From positions 5,486,259-5,550,258 of the forward strand of contig CM017560.1 of NCBI GenBank assembly GCA_007844125.1: 64,000 bases of DNA. The letters run 5' to 3'. The position numbers were made by a program, and so were the translations under genes. The notes below the pieces were generated by a model, which saw nothing but the letters and a program-made list of their open reading frames with translations, was not told where the DNA came from and did not search any database. Shown here piece after piece: positions 53,685 to 64,000 of this stretch. The DNA comes from Sinonovacula constricta. Taxonomy: Eukaryota; Mollusca; Bivalvia; Cardiida; Solecurtidae. Within the stretch, counting starts at the first letter, position 1; every line of letters begins with the position of its first letter.

Positions 53685-54283
53685 AGAACATCCATCTGCC
53701 AAGAGCCAATCATCACAAAGAAACCCTTTCCTCCAGAGAACTTTAGTGTTTACCCTAGCTTTTTAACCAATCACAATGCTTTATTTTAAAAAATCTCCTT
53801 TCTATTTCGTGTAGAAACAGTCTATAGAAATTATTGTTATAGAACAAACTTTCTACAGTGATTTCATGTGCATGGGATTGTTACTCCGGCCTACCTAATT
53901 AATATGCATGACGGTACAAATGAGTGTGTCGTGTGCAAAAGAAATAACAAAACACAGCATATAAACTTTATTCTTTAGATTGAAATGTTGGCAAAGATAA
54001 GCAAAATGGCATGTGTCCATTAAGATCCAAAAAGAACAATAAACATATTTTTTTCTTTGGAATAGCATTGTTATAGACAATATACAATGCTAGATCTATT
54101 TATTAAACACAAATAAATGTAGATCTAATAAATTTATGTTAACTTTGTTACAAACGTGTTAGACGAAAAGGTTATTATCTAAATACATTGAACAAGTACC
54201 TAAGGTTAACGTTTATATTTAATTGAAAACAGTTGTAAAATAAAAAAGATAGATTTCGTAATGTATATCGTTTATAAAAGTAC

Positions 54284-54410
54284 CTTCTTGCTTGAAAATC
54301 AGCTGTTGAGTCGGTATTTGCAACAGTTGAGTAGACGAGGAAACATCGTCTTCATTATCGAAGTTTTCAAACAAGAAATCCCTGAGGGCGAAATTAATTT
54401 CTTCTTCCAT
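54284..54410 (-). CDS. Tentative first coding exon of an unknown gene
   Basis: An ATG at 54410 (context AACATGG) opens MEEEINFALRDFLFENFDNE and runs 42 codons. It then meets AAG|GTACTT, a reasonable donor, at 54284. The peptide is acidic and hydrophilic and I do not recognise it. I find no matching downstream exon between 49 and 54 kb, where retroelement remnants fill the minus strand, so the gene would need a long intron. It may be chance. Confidence 0.25.
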
Positions 54411-54660
54411 GTTTCCTGTGTGAATGCCTCGTGGTAAATGAGTTAGAACTACACACCCATCGTGCAACAGAATTTTTCAAATGTACATGTATACCCAATG
54501 TGTCTGGTTGCAGTGACAAGGATAGCGCGTGGTTTGTTGATCACGTGAAGTGTAGATGCAGCAAACAAAATCAGTTTACTTTTGGTGCTGATGCCATATT
54601 GGAACACGATGGGTATGGTGGTATGATAATTAGGGGAAAATTAGCGTAAACACTAAGTCA

Positions 54661-54775
54661 GTTAGATTCCAAATAGGGAAACCTACATGAAATAGGTCTA
54701 CACGCCCAGTCGGTCGCTACCGCTCCCTCCTTTGCCGTGTCTATTTCATGTATATTTCTCTATTTGGACTCTAAC
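54661..54775. repeat. Foldback (long inverted repeat) element
   Basis: The left arm 54661-54703 (GTTAGATTCCAAATAGGGAA, then ACCTACATGAAATAG) pairs with the right arm 54734-54775 (CTATTTCATGTATATTTC, then TCTATTTGGACTCTAAC) over about 42 bp with few mismatches. The loop is about 30 bases. Consistent with a palindromic MITE or a stem-loop transcript. Confidence 0.75.
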
Positions 54776-55174
54776 TTATACTTAAAAAGTTTCTTCAATC
54801 TATGCAGAAGTCTTATTGATCTCTTCAAGTCTGGGCTAAACTGAATCAAACTGGTGAGCCGGAGCATGGGGTTGAAGTAGTTTCTCACAGTTGCCAAGCT
54901 CATCGTCTCAACTAGGATCCCTCATTCACACTCACAATATCTCTGATAGTAGACCTGTCTTTGACGTTCTTCACAAATTAATTGCATTTCTAACACACCT
55001 CTCTTGCAGAAACTCAAGCTCTTTTAATTAAGCGTATTCTGGCAATTTTCTGATGCAACAAACTTTGTTTTTCAATTAAACTGTTTAAGTCACATTATTG
55101 AAAAGGACTTTAACTCTGAATGTGGAAATTTCACGACTTTCTATTAATAGATCGACACGTTTGCTAACTACTGG

Positions 55175-55259
55175 GCGGGAAAACCCGTGGCCGTTTGTCC
55201 GGCTCCCGATTGGTTGAAACAGGTCACATGGTAACGGGACTTTCCTGAATGCCATCTTG
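55175..55259 (+). promoter_or_regulatory. Candidate promoter: E2F-like, CCAAT and YY1-like sites
   Basis: GCGGGAAA (55175-55182, E2F type), ATTGG (55209-55213, reverse CCAAT box) and GCCATCTTG (55251-55259, YY1 type) lie in order 160-240 bp upstream of the ATG at 55416. There is no TATA box. This is a plausible TATA-less promoter for the gene starting at 55416. Function is inferred. Confidence 0.45.
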
Positions 55260-55415
55260 CTACTGCGTGGTTACTGGAAATTTGGATTTTGGACATAAAT
55301 AACTATGTTTATCTGGATTTTTGGAATTAACCATGATAGATATTGGATTTCCGTTATTTTGTGAAAAAGTTCCGGATTAATATTAGACTTGTATGACCAA
55401 AGGAAGGAGAAAATT

Positions 55416-56448
55416 ATGAAGCGACAGAAGAGAATGACGAATGGTGGCCATGGCCGAGTGATAGCGAGACAGAAATCGACAGAGGTCATGAACGAGAAGG
55501 AAAAGATGGACAGATTAGAAGTGGCAAACGTGCTTTCTTCCTTAATGTACCTACCACCAAAAGCGTCCGACGATGTTGAACAGTCACCAAACGGTTCAGA
55601 CACCGACATTTCTCGCTTGACCTACATTCCGCACTCTTCATCGGGAATTCCCGTAAAAGCGCCATCTAAGACTGTGAAAACCCAGAGCAAGGCGAGAAGG
55701 GGGAGTGGCAACTCGATTGTGAACAACGCCCCACAAAAACACAATACAACAGTGCTTGCCGAGTTGCAAAAGCAATTAAATTATATCATAAAAACCAGCA
55801 ATAAACCTATACCGTTTCAAAACCAGTTTATTATACCGTCAACTGTTGTGCCTCAATCAAAAGAACGGTCGGTGGGTACAACCTCAACAGTACCAAGCGT
55901 TGTGCTCAATGCTGAAACATCAAAGTTATCTTCACCATCTAGTGTAACAAAAACGATAAACAGGGATGTTGCAACAGCATTGCGGCATGCTGTTTCTCAA
56001 ACTAAAAGAGCAGTTGAAGCAGAAACATTAACCACCGAAATGACCCAGGACTCCCAAATTGATGAAAAAAACACAGTTCCAGATGACAAAGAGGAGCACA
56101 ATATACACTCTCCTGCTCTGAGCACTGGTTCAGGAAATGAGACTGCCATGAATGGAAACATAAAAAATGATAATGATCACTCCCCTTTTAAGAAAGAAAA
56201 CACAGATACAAATCTTCCGTTGAAAAAGAGACGATTAGTTAGTCAAGAATCTAATGTGTCAGTAAAAAGTAATGTAATCTCTACACAGAGTATATCAACA
56301 CCTTCCTTACTTTCATCAAGACTGCTAACAACAACACAGGTAGAAAATATCATACAGATGGCGAGGGACTATCCAGAGGTGATGATTGGAAACACTTCAA
56401 AGACACTTATATCAAATCTTGTCTCCGTGAAGCAACCAACTGTTACAG
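55416..56448 (+). CDS. First coding exon of an unidentified nuclear-type protein
   Basis: A long open frame of 344 codons plus one base, ending at the donor ACAG|GTAGTT (56448). If not spliced it would stop at 56454-56456. I take the ATG at 55416 (MKRQKRMTNGG) because it is the first in frame after the stop at 55362; the nine codons before it begin with TTG. The product is Ser/Thr/Asn/Lys-rich and largely disordered-looking. It has a basic N-terminus, a short ordered-looking block VANVLSSLMYLPPKASDD near residues 35-55, a monopartite NLS-like PLKKRRLV near 268-275, and a helix-like TTTQVENIIQMARDYPEVMI near the end. I do not recognise the family. Codon use and length argue for a real exon, and the rest of the gene would lie to the right. 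Confidence 0.7.
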
Positions 56449-57275
56449 GTAGTTAGACTTTAGGAAATCTGCATAAAAGATAAAAAAATAATAAATCTGT
56501 TATTCATATTATACCCCTTGCAATTGACCTATGTAACTTTCTGCCTCCAAGTTTTGTCACTTTTATTCAAATAGGAAATATTTTGTATGTGTTATATAAG
56601 AGCTTACTTTTTTATGACAAACTTTATTGTCGTATTGCTGTAAACTGCAATGGATGAGGTGGGATGAGGGATACTTGTGGCTGATTGAGTAGTTGCCAAT
56701 CTGTGAAGTTGCTAACACCTCAGCCCTTCACTTTAGTTTACAGTGGGTTTCAGCCTGAAAACTTCCATGTGGAGATGTCTTTAAGATGCAGTCTTTGACA
56801 TTTCTGTTGGACCATGGCCAGAGTCCACCAAAACCTCTGCGGTCCGTCAAATTTACAAGTTAAATGGACCAACGGTCAACCAGAAATTTCCGCTACATCG
56901 TTTTCAAAATTCTGAATTATTATGAAAACATATAATAAGCAAATCTCTATAGCTTCTTGCTGAACCAAACTTCTTATTACAACTAGGCTAGCTTACCAAC
57001 ATTTTGTGTTAAAATGTCAAAATCCTACTGTTTCACTTTTTTAATTTTTTTTTCGTGAAGACTGCAGATGATTGCATTATGCCAGTGGTTTAACCAAGAC
57101 ATTTATTCTGCCACCAATAACTTATAGCAGAACACTGCTATGGTGATCATCATTGTGTTGCCCTAGTGTAAAACTAAGTTATTTAACAAATATGCAATTG
57201 AAGTTAAAGTCTCTGGTAGTTAAAAATTAAGTATATCAATCTGGAATTGGTTTGCTCTCTGTGTTGTTTTTAAAG

Positions 57276-57347
57276 GTTTAAACAACATGAACACATTGAA
57301 TTCAAGTACAATGACTGCAGTTGGTCACTTGGCAACATGTCAGGGAT
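57276..57347 (+). CDS. Possible second exon of the gene starting at 55416
   Basis: The acceptor GTTTTTAAAG is followed by 72 bases that continue the frame left by the 56448 donor (phase 1) and end at GGAT|GTAAGG. The piece reads LNNMNTLNSSTMTAVGHLAT then CQG. Both splice sites and phase fit, but it is short and I cannot match it to a family. Confidence 0.35.
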
Positions 57348-59540
57348 GTAAGGTTAAAGCTGGAACCATTCCAATTCAAATTTGCTGTTGAGATTAAGCT
57401 GCAAATGGGGATTGTAAATCAATGAAAGCTAACCAAACCATTACAGATCTAGAAATGTCTATCTTTGATTTGCAAAGTATGTTAGCATATTACCAGGTGA
57501 AGCCTCGAGAAGATCACAGGGAACCTTATGATTAATAAAATCTTAATAAAAAAAACTTAAAGGTTAAAAGTTTTAATACATTAACCAAAAGCAATATTTA
57601 AATTTTTCATTAAGTTTGTGATAAGTGGTAAGGCATAAATTGCTTTTGGATAAGGGACATGGGAGGAGAGAGTTTTGTATTGTAAATTGCACAAAATAGT
57701 AGACTTTTTACATCTTACTGGGATTGATAACTCATGACATTAAGTCTTAAACAAAGTTTAAATATATACATTGCTTCTTTGATTTCACATGTAGACTGTT
57801 ACCATTTACCAACATATAGCAAAAAATAGCACAATAAAATCAACAAAAAATGCAGCACACATAAATCAGAATTATGAGCCCCCGGAAAAGTATACTATAG
57901 TATATTATAGAAAGAAAATATAGGCTCAATTTGGCTGATCACTGGTGTTTGAAAATCAGAGATATTTTTCATCATCTGCATAAAATACGATGTTAAGTTT
58001 TTTTTCTTCACAACACTTGCTAAACGAAACAGGTTGATGATGTACTAGAACTTTCAGGGGGCCATGTATTACAGTCCTACCTTCATCACCAGGTAACACT
58101 GTGCTGTGGCTCAATAACGTGAGCTTGATTACTGCAGTGGCGAGGACTACTTGTATAAATAGCTTTAAAAGCTATGCCATGGTTGTGTAATTATTCCCTA
58201 TGATTACTTTCTAGGGAAGGGAAGGGGGAGGGAGGTATTTAAAGATGGCTGAAGAAAACATATGAGAAAAAATGTCAAAAACTGCATAGTTAGTGAAACA
58301 TGTTGACTTGTTCTTTTACTCAGGTGCTTGGTATTGTTACTATGCTAGTATTTTCTATTGATTTTTATTATATTAGGGTCATGTCACTTGAAATTGCTTT
58401 AACTTTTTTTCACGTATCGGTTTTTGCAAAACTAAAAAAACACTGGACCTTATATCTACCAAGTTTATAAAATGTATCTGTTTACTAAAAATTTAATTGG
58501 ACTGACTGCTTTCTGTTGGACACTGTCTGTAGTCAACTGGCTTTTGAAGAAGGTTGCATTTATGTGGGTAAGAGATTAACCATATGTAAAATTGTTGTCT
58601 TTCTGAATTCTCTTGACTGATAAAATATATTGCCCTAACATTTGTGAATACACATAATAAATGCAGTTACATGTCTTTATCATAATATTGCTCTATGAAA
58701 TAAAATGGAATTAGTATAATGGTAAGTCATTGTAGATATCTAAAGATGGATTAAACTACATAGGCAACCCCTCTGTCAGTCTGTCCCCCTCTCTACATGG
58801 CCACATTACAGCACATTGAATTACGCATACCACAATTCTAAAAATAGATATTGAATCATTCTGGAGTGCAGGACAGTCAAGAGGCAGTGGGGGAGGGGGT
58901 GGGTGGTGGAGAGAGGGGATGTAGACTATAGTCTGTTCCATAGTTCTGCAATGTATGTAATTAAACAAGTCCTTTATGACTAAAAAAAAAAGATTAAAGT
59001 TATAGGGTTTGTCATTGTGCTTTCTATGCTCTCAAATGTCTGACATATTTACTATTTTCTTCATATAACATGATCAGGGCAAGCTTGTGAGCAAACAACT
59101 AGCAAACAAACTGTCTCACATCAACAGTTTTACAAGAGGGGTTATCATGCATGTACACCAGGATGTTTTCATGGTTTAATATTCAGGAAGCCTATGGCTA
59201 AAACACATGTGTATATCAAGAGGAATTTCCCTTGTCAGGCAGAAAACATATGTCAAATCTCTTAAAGTTGATTTAAAAAATAGATGACCTCTGCAAATTT
59301 GCCTTGGAGCATATATAATATAATATGTAAATGGAAAAAACATCATCATGAGTAAAGTTTTGGATAGACTTAAATTTAACATGTGCCTTTAAATATGATG
59401 ATCTCTTCTTTTAAGTATATATTTATTCAGTTTTTTTTTCTGTCATTAGGGACAAGGTAGCCTTTTGCCAAATTTTTGAGTATGCTATAGATGATTTATA
59501 TTGGAGTTATACAACTGGTAGTTTGTGATCTATGTAGTGT
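57348..59540. other. Probable intron, no element identified
   Basis: AT-rich with no supported coding exon. It includes a G-quadruplex-type G-rich stretch at 58889-58918. Confidence 0.35.
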
Positions 59541-59551
59541 AGGAACTGGAC

Positions 59552-60357
59552 AAAACACCCCCTTACCCACTCTGAAAATTTCTAAACACCCCCTTACCCA
59601 CTCTGAAAATTTCTAAACACCCCCTTACCCACTCTGAAAATTTCTAAACACCCCCTAACCCACTCTGAAAATTTCTAAACACCCCCTAACCCACTCTGAA
59701 AATTTCTAAACACCCCCTTACCCACTCTGAAAATTTCTAAACACCCCCTAACCCACTCTGAATTTTTTCTAAACACCCCCTAACCCACTCTGAAAATTTC
59801 TAAACACCCCCTAACCTACTCTGAACATTTCTAAACACCCCCTAACCCACTCTGAAAATTTCTAAACACCCCCTAACCCACTCTGAAAATTTCTAAACAC
59901 CCCCTTACCCACTCTGAAAATTTCTAAACACCCCCTAACCCACTCTGAAAATTTCTAAACACCCCCTTACCCACTCTGAAAATTTCTAAACACCCCCTAA
60001 CCCACTCTGAATTTTTTCTAAACACCCCCTAACCCACTCTGAAAATTTCTAAACACCCCCTAACCTACTCTGAACATTTCTAAACACCCCCCCTACCCAC
60101 TCTGAAAATTTCTAAACACTCCCTAACCCACTCTGAAAATTTCTAAACACCCCCTAACCTACTCTGAACATTTCTAAACACCCCCTAACCCACTCTGAAA
60201 ATTTCTAAACACCCCCTAACCCACTCTGAAAATTTCTAAACACCCCCCTACCCACTCTGAAAATTTCTAAACACTCCCTAACCCACTCTGAAAATTTCTA
60301 AACACCCCCTAACCCACTCTGAACATTTCTAAACACCCCCTAACCCACTCTGAAAAT
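59552..60357. repeat. 31 bp minisatellite
   Basis: About 26 copies of a 31 bp unit with AAACACCCCCTAACCCACTC then TGAAAATTTCT. Variants are CCCCTTACCC against CCCCTAACCC, AATTTTTT for AAAATTT, and ACCTACTC for ACCCACTC. Sets of variants recur in the same order, indicating block duplication. Confidence 0.97.
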
Positions 60358-60800
60358 TAAGTTATGTGATGCAATATTTTTTTTATTAATTCTCCTACTG
60401 GTAATTAAAAACAAAGTAGTCCTGGAGTACTTTATTTTATTATGATTGATAAACACACTTAAGATTCAATAGATAAAGCATCTCAAGTTTGACTGCTGTG
60501 CTTAATTGATGACCTTAATGTTAGCATGATCACATGTATGCCACTTGTTTAACAATATATTTGTATTATTTTATAATGAAATATATTTCATTAGGTATGG
60601 TGTGACTTAATAATTTGTTTATCAAATCCATTTGTTTGATAAATTAATAATCAAGAGATAGAATGTAAGTGTTAGCAAAAAATGTCGCATTACAATAGTA
60701 TATGTCCTGATTATTTTATTTGATTATTTGTCTGCCTTGGAGAATTCTTGGAATAGATTCTGTTTGCATCAGAAAATTTATGGGAAGGCTTAGTCCACCT
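60358..60800. other. Spacer between two arrays
   Basis: AT-rich sequence without a supported feature. Confidence 0.4.
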
Positions 60801-63800
60801 GTTGATTTGTATTTTTCAGCAATGGGTACCGGTCTATGGTGATGATGTATGTAGTGTTACTTTCTATCTTTCAGCAGATGGTTACCAACCAGTATGGTGA
60901 TGATGTATGTAGTGTTGTTTTGAATCTTTTAGCAGACAGGGACCGGCTTGTACAGTGATGATGTATGTAGTGTTGTTTTGTATCTTTTAGCAGACAGGGA
61001 CCAGCTTGTACAGAGATGATGTATGTAGTGTTGTTTTGTATCTTCTAGCAGATGGGGACCGGCATGTACAGTGGTGATATATGTTGTGTTGATTTGTATC
61101 TTTCAGCAGATGGGTGTCGGTCTATACAGTGATTATGTATGCAGTGTGGCTTGTATCTGTCAGCAGATGGGTACCGACCTGTACAGTGAGAATGCATGCC
61201 GTGTTGATTTGTATCTTAGGAGATGGGGACCGGCCTGTACGGTGAGAATGCATGCCGTGTTGATTTGTATCTTTTAGCAGATGGGTACCGACCTGTACAG
61301 TGAGAATGCATGCCGTGTTGATTTGTATCTTAGCAGATGGGGACCGGCCTGTACGGTGAGAATGCATGCCGTGTTGATTTGTATCTTTTAGCAGATTGGG
61401 ACCGGCCTGTACAGTGAGAATGCATGCCGTGTTGATTTGTATCTTAGCAGATGGGGACCGGCCTGTACGGTGAGAATGCATGCCGTGTTGATTTGTATCT
61501 TAGCAGATGGGGACCGGCCTGTACGGTGAGAATGCATGCCGTGTTGATTTGTATCTTTTAGCAGATTGGGACCGGCCTGTACAGTGAGAATGCATGCCGT
61601 GTTGATTTGTATCTTTCAGCAGATGGGGACCGGCCTGTACGGTGAGAATGCATGCCGTGTTGATTTGTATCTTTTAGCAGATTGGGACCGGCCTGTACAG
61701 TGAGAATGCATGCCGTGTTGATTTGTATCTTTCAGCAGATGGGTACCGACCTGTACAGTGAGAATGCATGCCGTGTTGATTTGTATCTTAGCAGATGGGG
61801 ACCGGCCTGTACGGTGAGAATGCATGCCATGTTGATTTGTATCTTTTAGCAGATTGGGACCGGCCTGTACAGTGAGAATGCATGCCGTGTTGATTTGTAT
61901 CTTAGCAGATGGGGACCGGCCTGTACGGTGAGAATGCATGCCGTGTTGATTTGTATCTTTTAGCAGATGGGTACGACCTTTATGGTGAGAATGCATGCCG
62001 TGTTGATTTGTATCTTTTAGCAGATGGGTACCGATCTGTACGGTGAGAATGCATGCCGTGTTGATTTGTATCTTTTAGCAGATGGGTACCGACCTGTACG
62101 GTGAGAATGCATGCCGTGTTGATTTGTATCTTTTAGCAGATGGGTACCGACCTGTACAGTGAGAATGCATGCCGTGTTGATTTGTGTCTTTTAGCAGATG
62201 GGTACCGGCCTGTACAGTGAGAATGCATGCCGTGTTGATTTGTATCTTTCAGCAGATGGGTGTCGGTCTATACAGTGATTATGTATGCCGTGTTGATTTG
62301 TGTCTTTTAGCAGATGGGTACCAACCTGTACAGTAAGAATGCATGCCGTGTTGATTTGTATCTTTCAGCAGATGGGGACCGGCCTGTACAGTGAGAATGC
62401 ATGCCATGTTGATTTGTATCTTTTAGCAGATGGGTACCGGCCTGTACGGTGAGAATGTATGCCGTGTTGATTTGTATCTTTTAGCAGATGGGGACCGGCC
62501 TGTACAGTGAGAATGCATGCCGTGTTGATTTGTATCTTTCAGCAGATGGGGACCGACCTGTACAGTGAGAATGCATGCCATGTTGATTTGTATCTTTTAG
62601 CAGATGGGTGCCGGCCTGTACAGTGAGAATGCATGCCGTGTTGATTCGTATCTTTCGGCAGATGGGTGTCGGTCTATACAGTGAGAATGCATGCCGTGTT
62701 GATTTGTATCTTTCAGCAGATGGGGACCGACCTGTACAGTGAGAATGCATGCCATGTTGATTTGTATCTTTTAGCAGATGGGGACCGGCCTGTACAGTGA
62801 GAATGCATGCCGTGTTGATTTGTATCTTTCAGCAGATGGGGACCGACCTGTACAGTGAGAATGCATGCCATGTTGATTTGTATCTTTTAGCAGATGGGTG
62901 CCGGCCTGTACAGTGAGAATGCATGCCGTGTTGATTCGTATCTTTCGGCAGATGGGTGTCGGTCTATACAGTGATTATGTATGCCGTGTTGATTTGTGTC
63001 TTTTAGCAGATGGGTACCGACCTGCACGGTGAGTATGCATGCCGTGTTGATTTGTATCTTTTAGCAGATGGGTACCGACCTGTACGGTGAGAATGCATGC
63101 CGTGTTGATTTGTATCTTTTAGCAGATGGGTGTCGGCCTGTACAGTGAGAATGCATGCCATGTTGATTTGTATCTTTTAGCAGATGGGTACCGACCTGTA
63201 CGGTGAGAATGTATGCCGTGTTGATTTGTATCTTTCAGCAGATGGGTACCGACCTGTACGGTGAGAATGCATGCCGTGTTGATTTGTATCTTTTAGCAGA
63301 TGGGTGCCGGCCTGTACAGTGAGAATGCATGCCATGTTGATTTGTATCTTTTAGCAGATGGGTGCCGGCCTGTACAGTGAGAATGCATGCCGTGTTGATT
63401 TGTATCTTTCAGCAGATGGGTGTCGGTCTATACAGTGATTATGTATGCCGTGTTGATTTGTGTCTTTTAGCAGATGGGTACCGACCTGCACGGTGAGTAT
63501 GCATGCCGTGTTGATTTGTATCTTTTAGCAGATGGGTACCGACCTGTACGGTGAGAATGCATGCCGTGTTGATTTGTATCTTTTAGCAGATGGGTACTGA
63601 CCTGTACAGTGAGAATGCATGCCGTGTTGATTTGTGTCTTTTAGCAGATGGGTACCGGCCTGTACAGTGAGAATGCATGCCGTGTTGATTTGTATCTTTC
63701 AGCAGATGGGTGTCGGTCTATACAGTGATTATGTATGCCGTGTTGATTTGTATCTTTTAGCAGATGGGTGCCGGCCTGTACAGTGAGAATGCATGCCGTG

Positions 63801-64000
63801 TTGATTTGTATCTTTCAGCAGATGGGTGTCGGTCTATACAGTGATTATGTATGCCGTGTTGATTTGTGTCTTTTAGCAGATGGGTACCGACCTGTACAGT
63901 AAGAATGCATGCCGTGTTGATTTGTATCTTTTAGCAGATGGGGACCGACCTGTACAGTGAGAATGCATGCCGTGTTGATTTGTATCTTTTAGCAGATGGG
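60801..64000. repeat. 57-58 bp minisatellite with splice-site-like motifs, running off the window
   Basis: Some 55 copies of a unit made of TTGATTTGTATCTTTTAGCA, GATGGGTACCGACCTGTAC and AGTGAGAATGCATGCCGTG. Variants include TTTCAG for TTTTAG, a 3 bp shorter TCTTAG form, GGGACCGG for GGTACCGA, and CGGTGAG for CAGTGAG. The leftmost units (60801-61080) are more diverged, with TGATGATGTATGTAGTG in place of the last segment. Minus-strand frames (core DTNQHGMHSHRTGRSPSAK) are repeat artefacts. The array is cut by the window end. Confidence 0.97.

Noticed and set aside
59552..60357. Interstitial telomere
   Set aside because: CCCTAACCC occurs once per 31 bp unit and is not a run of telomere repeats.
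61071..62750. Minus-strand frames with HGMHSHRTGRSPSAK repeats
   Set aside because: Translations of the 57-58 bp array. The pattern breaks wherever unit length varies.

Overview
This window is animal nuclear DNA, not prokaryotic. It is AT-rich and its coding potential sits in short exons with GT-AG introns. The genes are split metazoan orthologues, one of them a ciliary gene. tRNA-headed SINEs, decayed DNA transposons and decayed non-LTR retrotransposons lie between and inside the genes. The repeat families, especially the roughly 140 bp repeat at 9.2-10.5 kb and the SINE types, look to me like those of a lophotrochozoan, most likely a bivalve mollusc. That taxonomic call is inference.

Layout. 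1.08-1.57 kb: a SINE lying beside a pogo/Tigger remnant. 3.57-11.02 kb, minus strand: a complete nine-exon MRPL39 gene (mitochondrial ribosomal protein mL39, 327 aa as spliced here), with a 33 bp minisatellite in intron 7 and an older repeat block in intron 2. 12.57-13.80 kb: a hAT transposon remnant. 14.71-25.82 kb, plus strand: CFAP45, an axonemal microtubule inner protein, with a perfect X-box about 100 bp upstream of the ATG and two homologous alternative terminal exons (20631-20700 and 25749-25824). 31.40-38.90 kb, minus strand: a complete 15-exon ATP6V1A gene (V-ATPase catalytic subunit A, 622 aa), with an ETS-like cluster and an M-box/TFE-type E-box at its start. 39.5-54 kb: a gene-poor stretch of diverged repeats, a MITE, a 28 bp minisatellite, three decayed non-LTR retrotransposons, a SINE and a 3.6 kb array of a 19-20 bp G-rich unit. 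54.3-57.3 kb: the 5' ends of two possible genes in head-to-head arrangement, one strong (+, 55416-56448) and one tentative (-). 59.5-64 kb: a 31 bp array and a 57-58 bp array that runs off the right edge.

The three identified genes are housekeeping or ciliary genes with unrelated roles. They form no operon-like unit. The most unusual features are the duplicated CFAP45 terminal exon, the very heavy minisatellite load (eight arrays, roughly 12 kb, near a fifth of the window), an array in which every 57-58 bp unit carries a splice-acceptor-like and a donor-like sequence, and a 34 bp array built from heat-shock-element-like and GATA-like cores. All exon models come from reading splice sites and protein similarity by eye. 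No search or transcript data were available.
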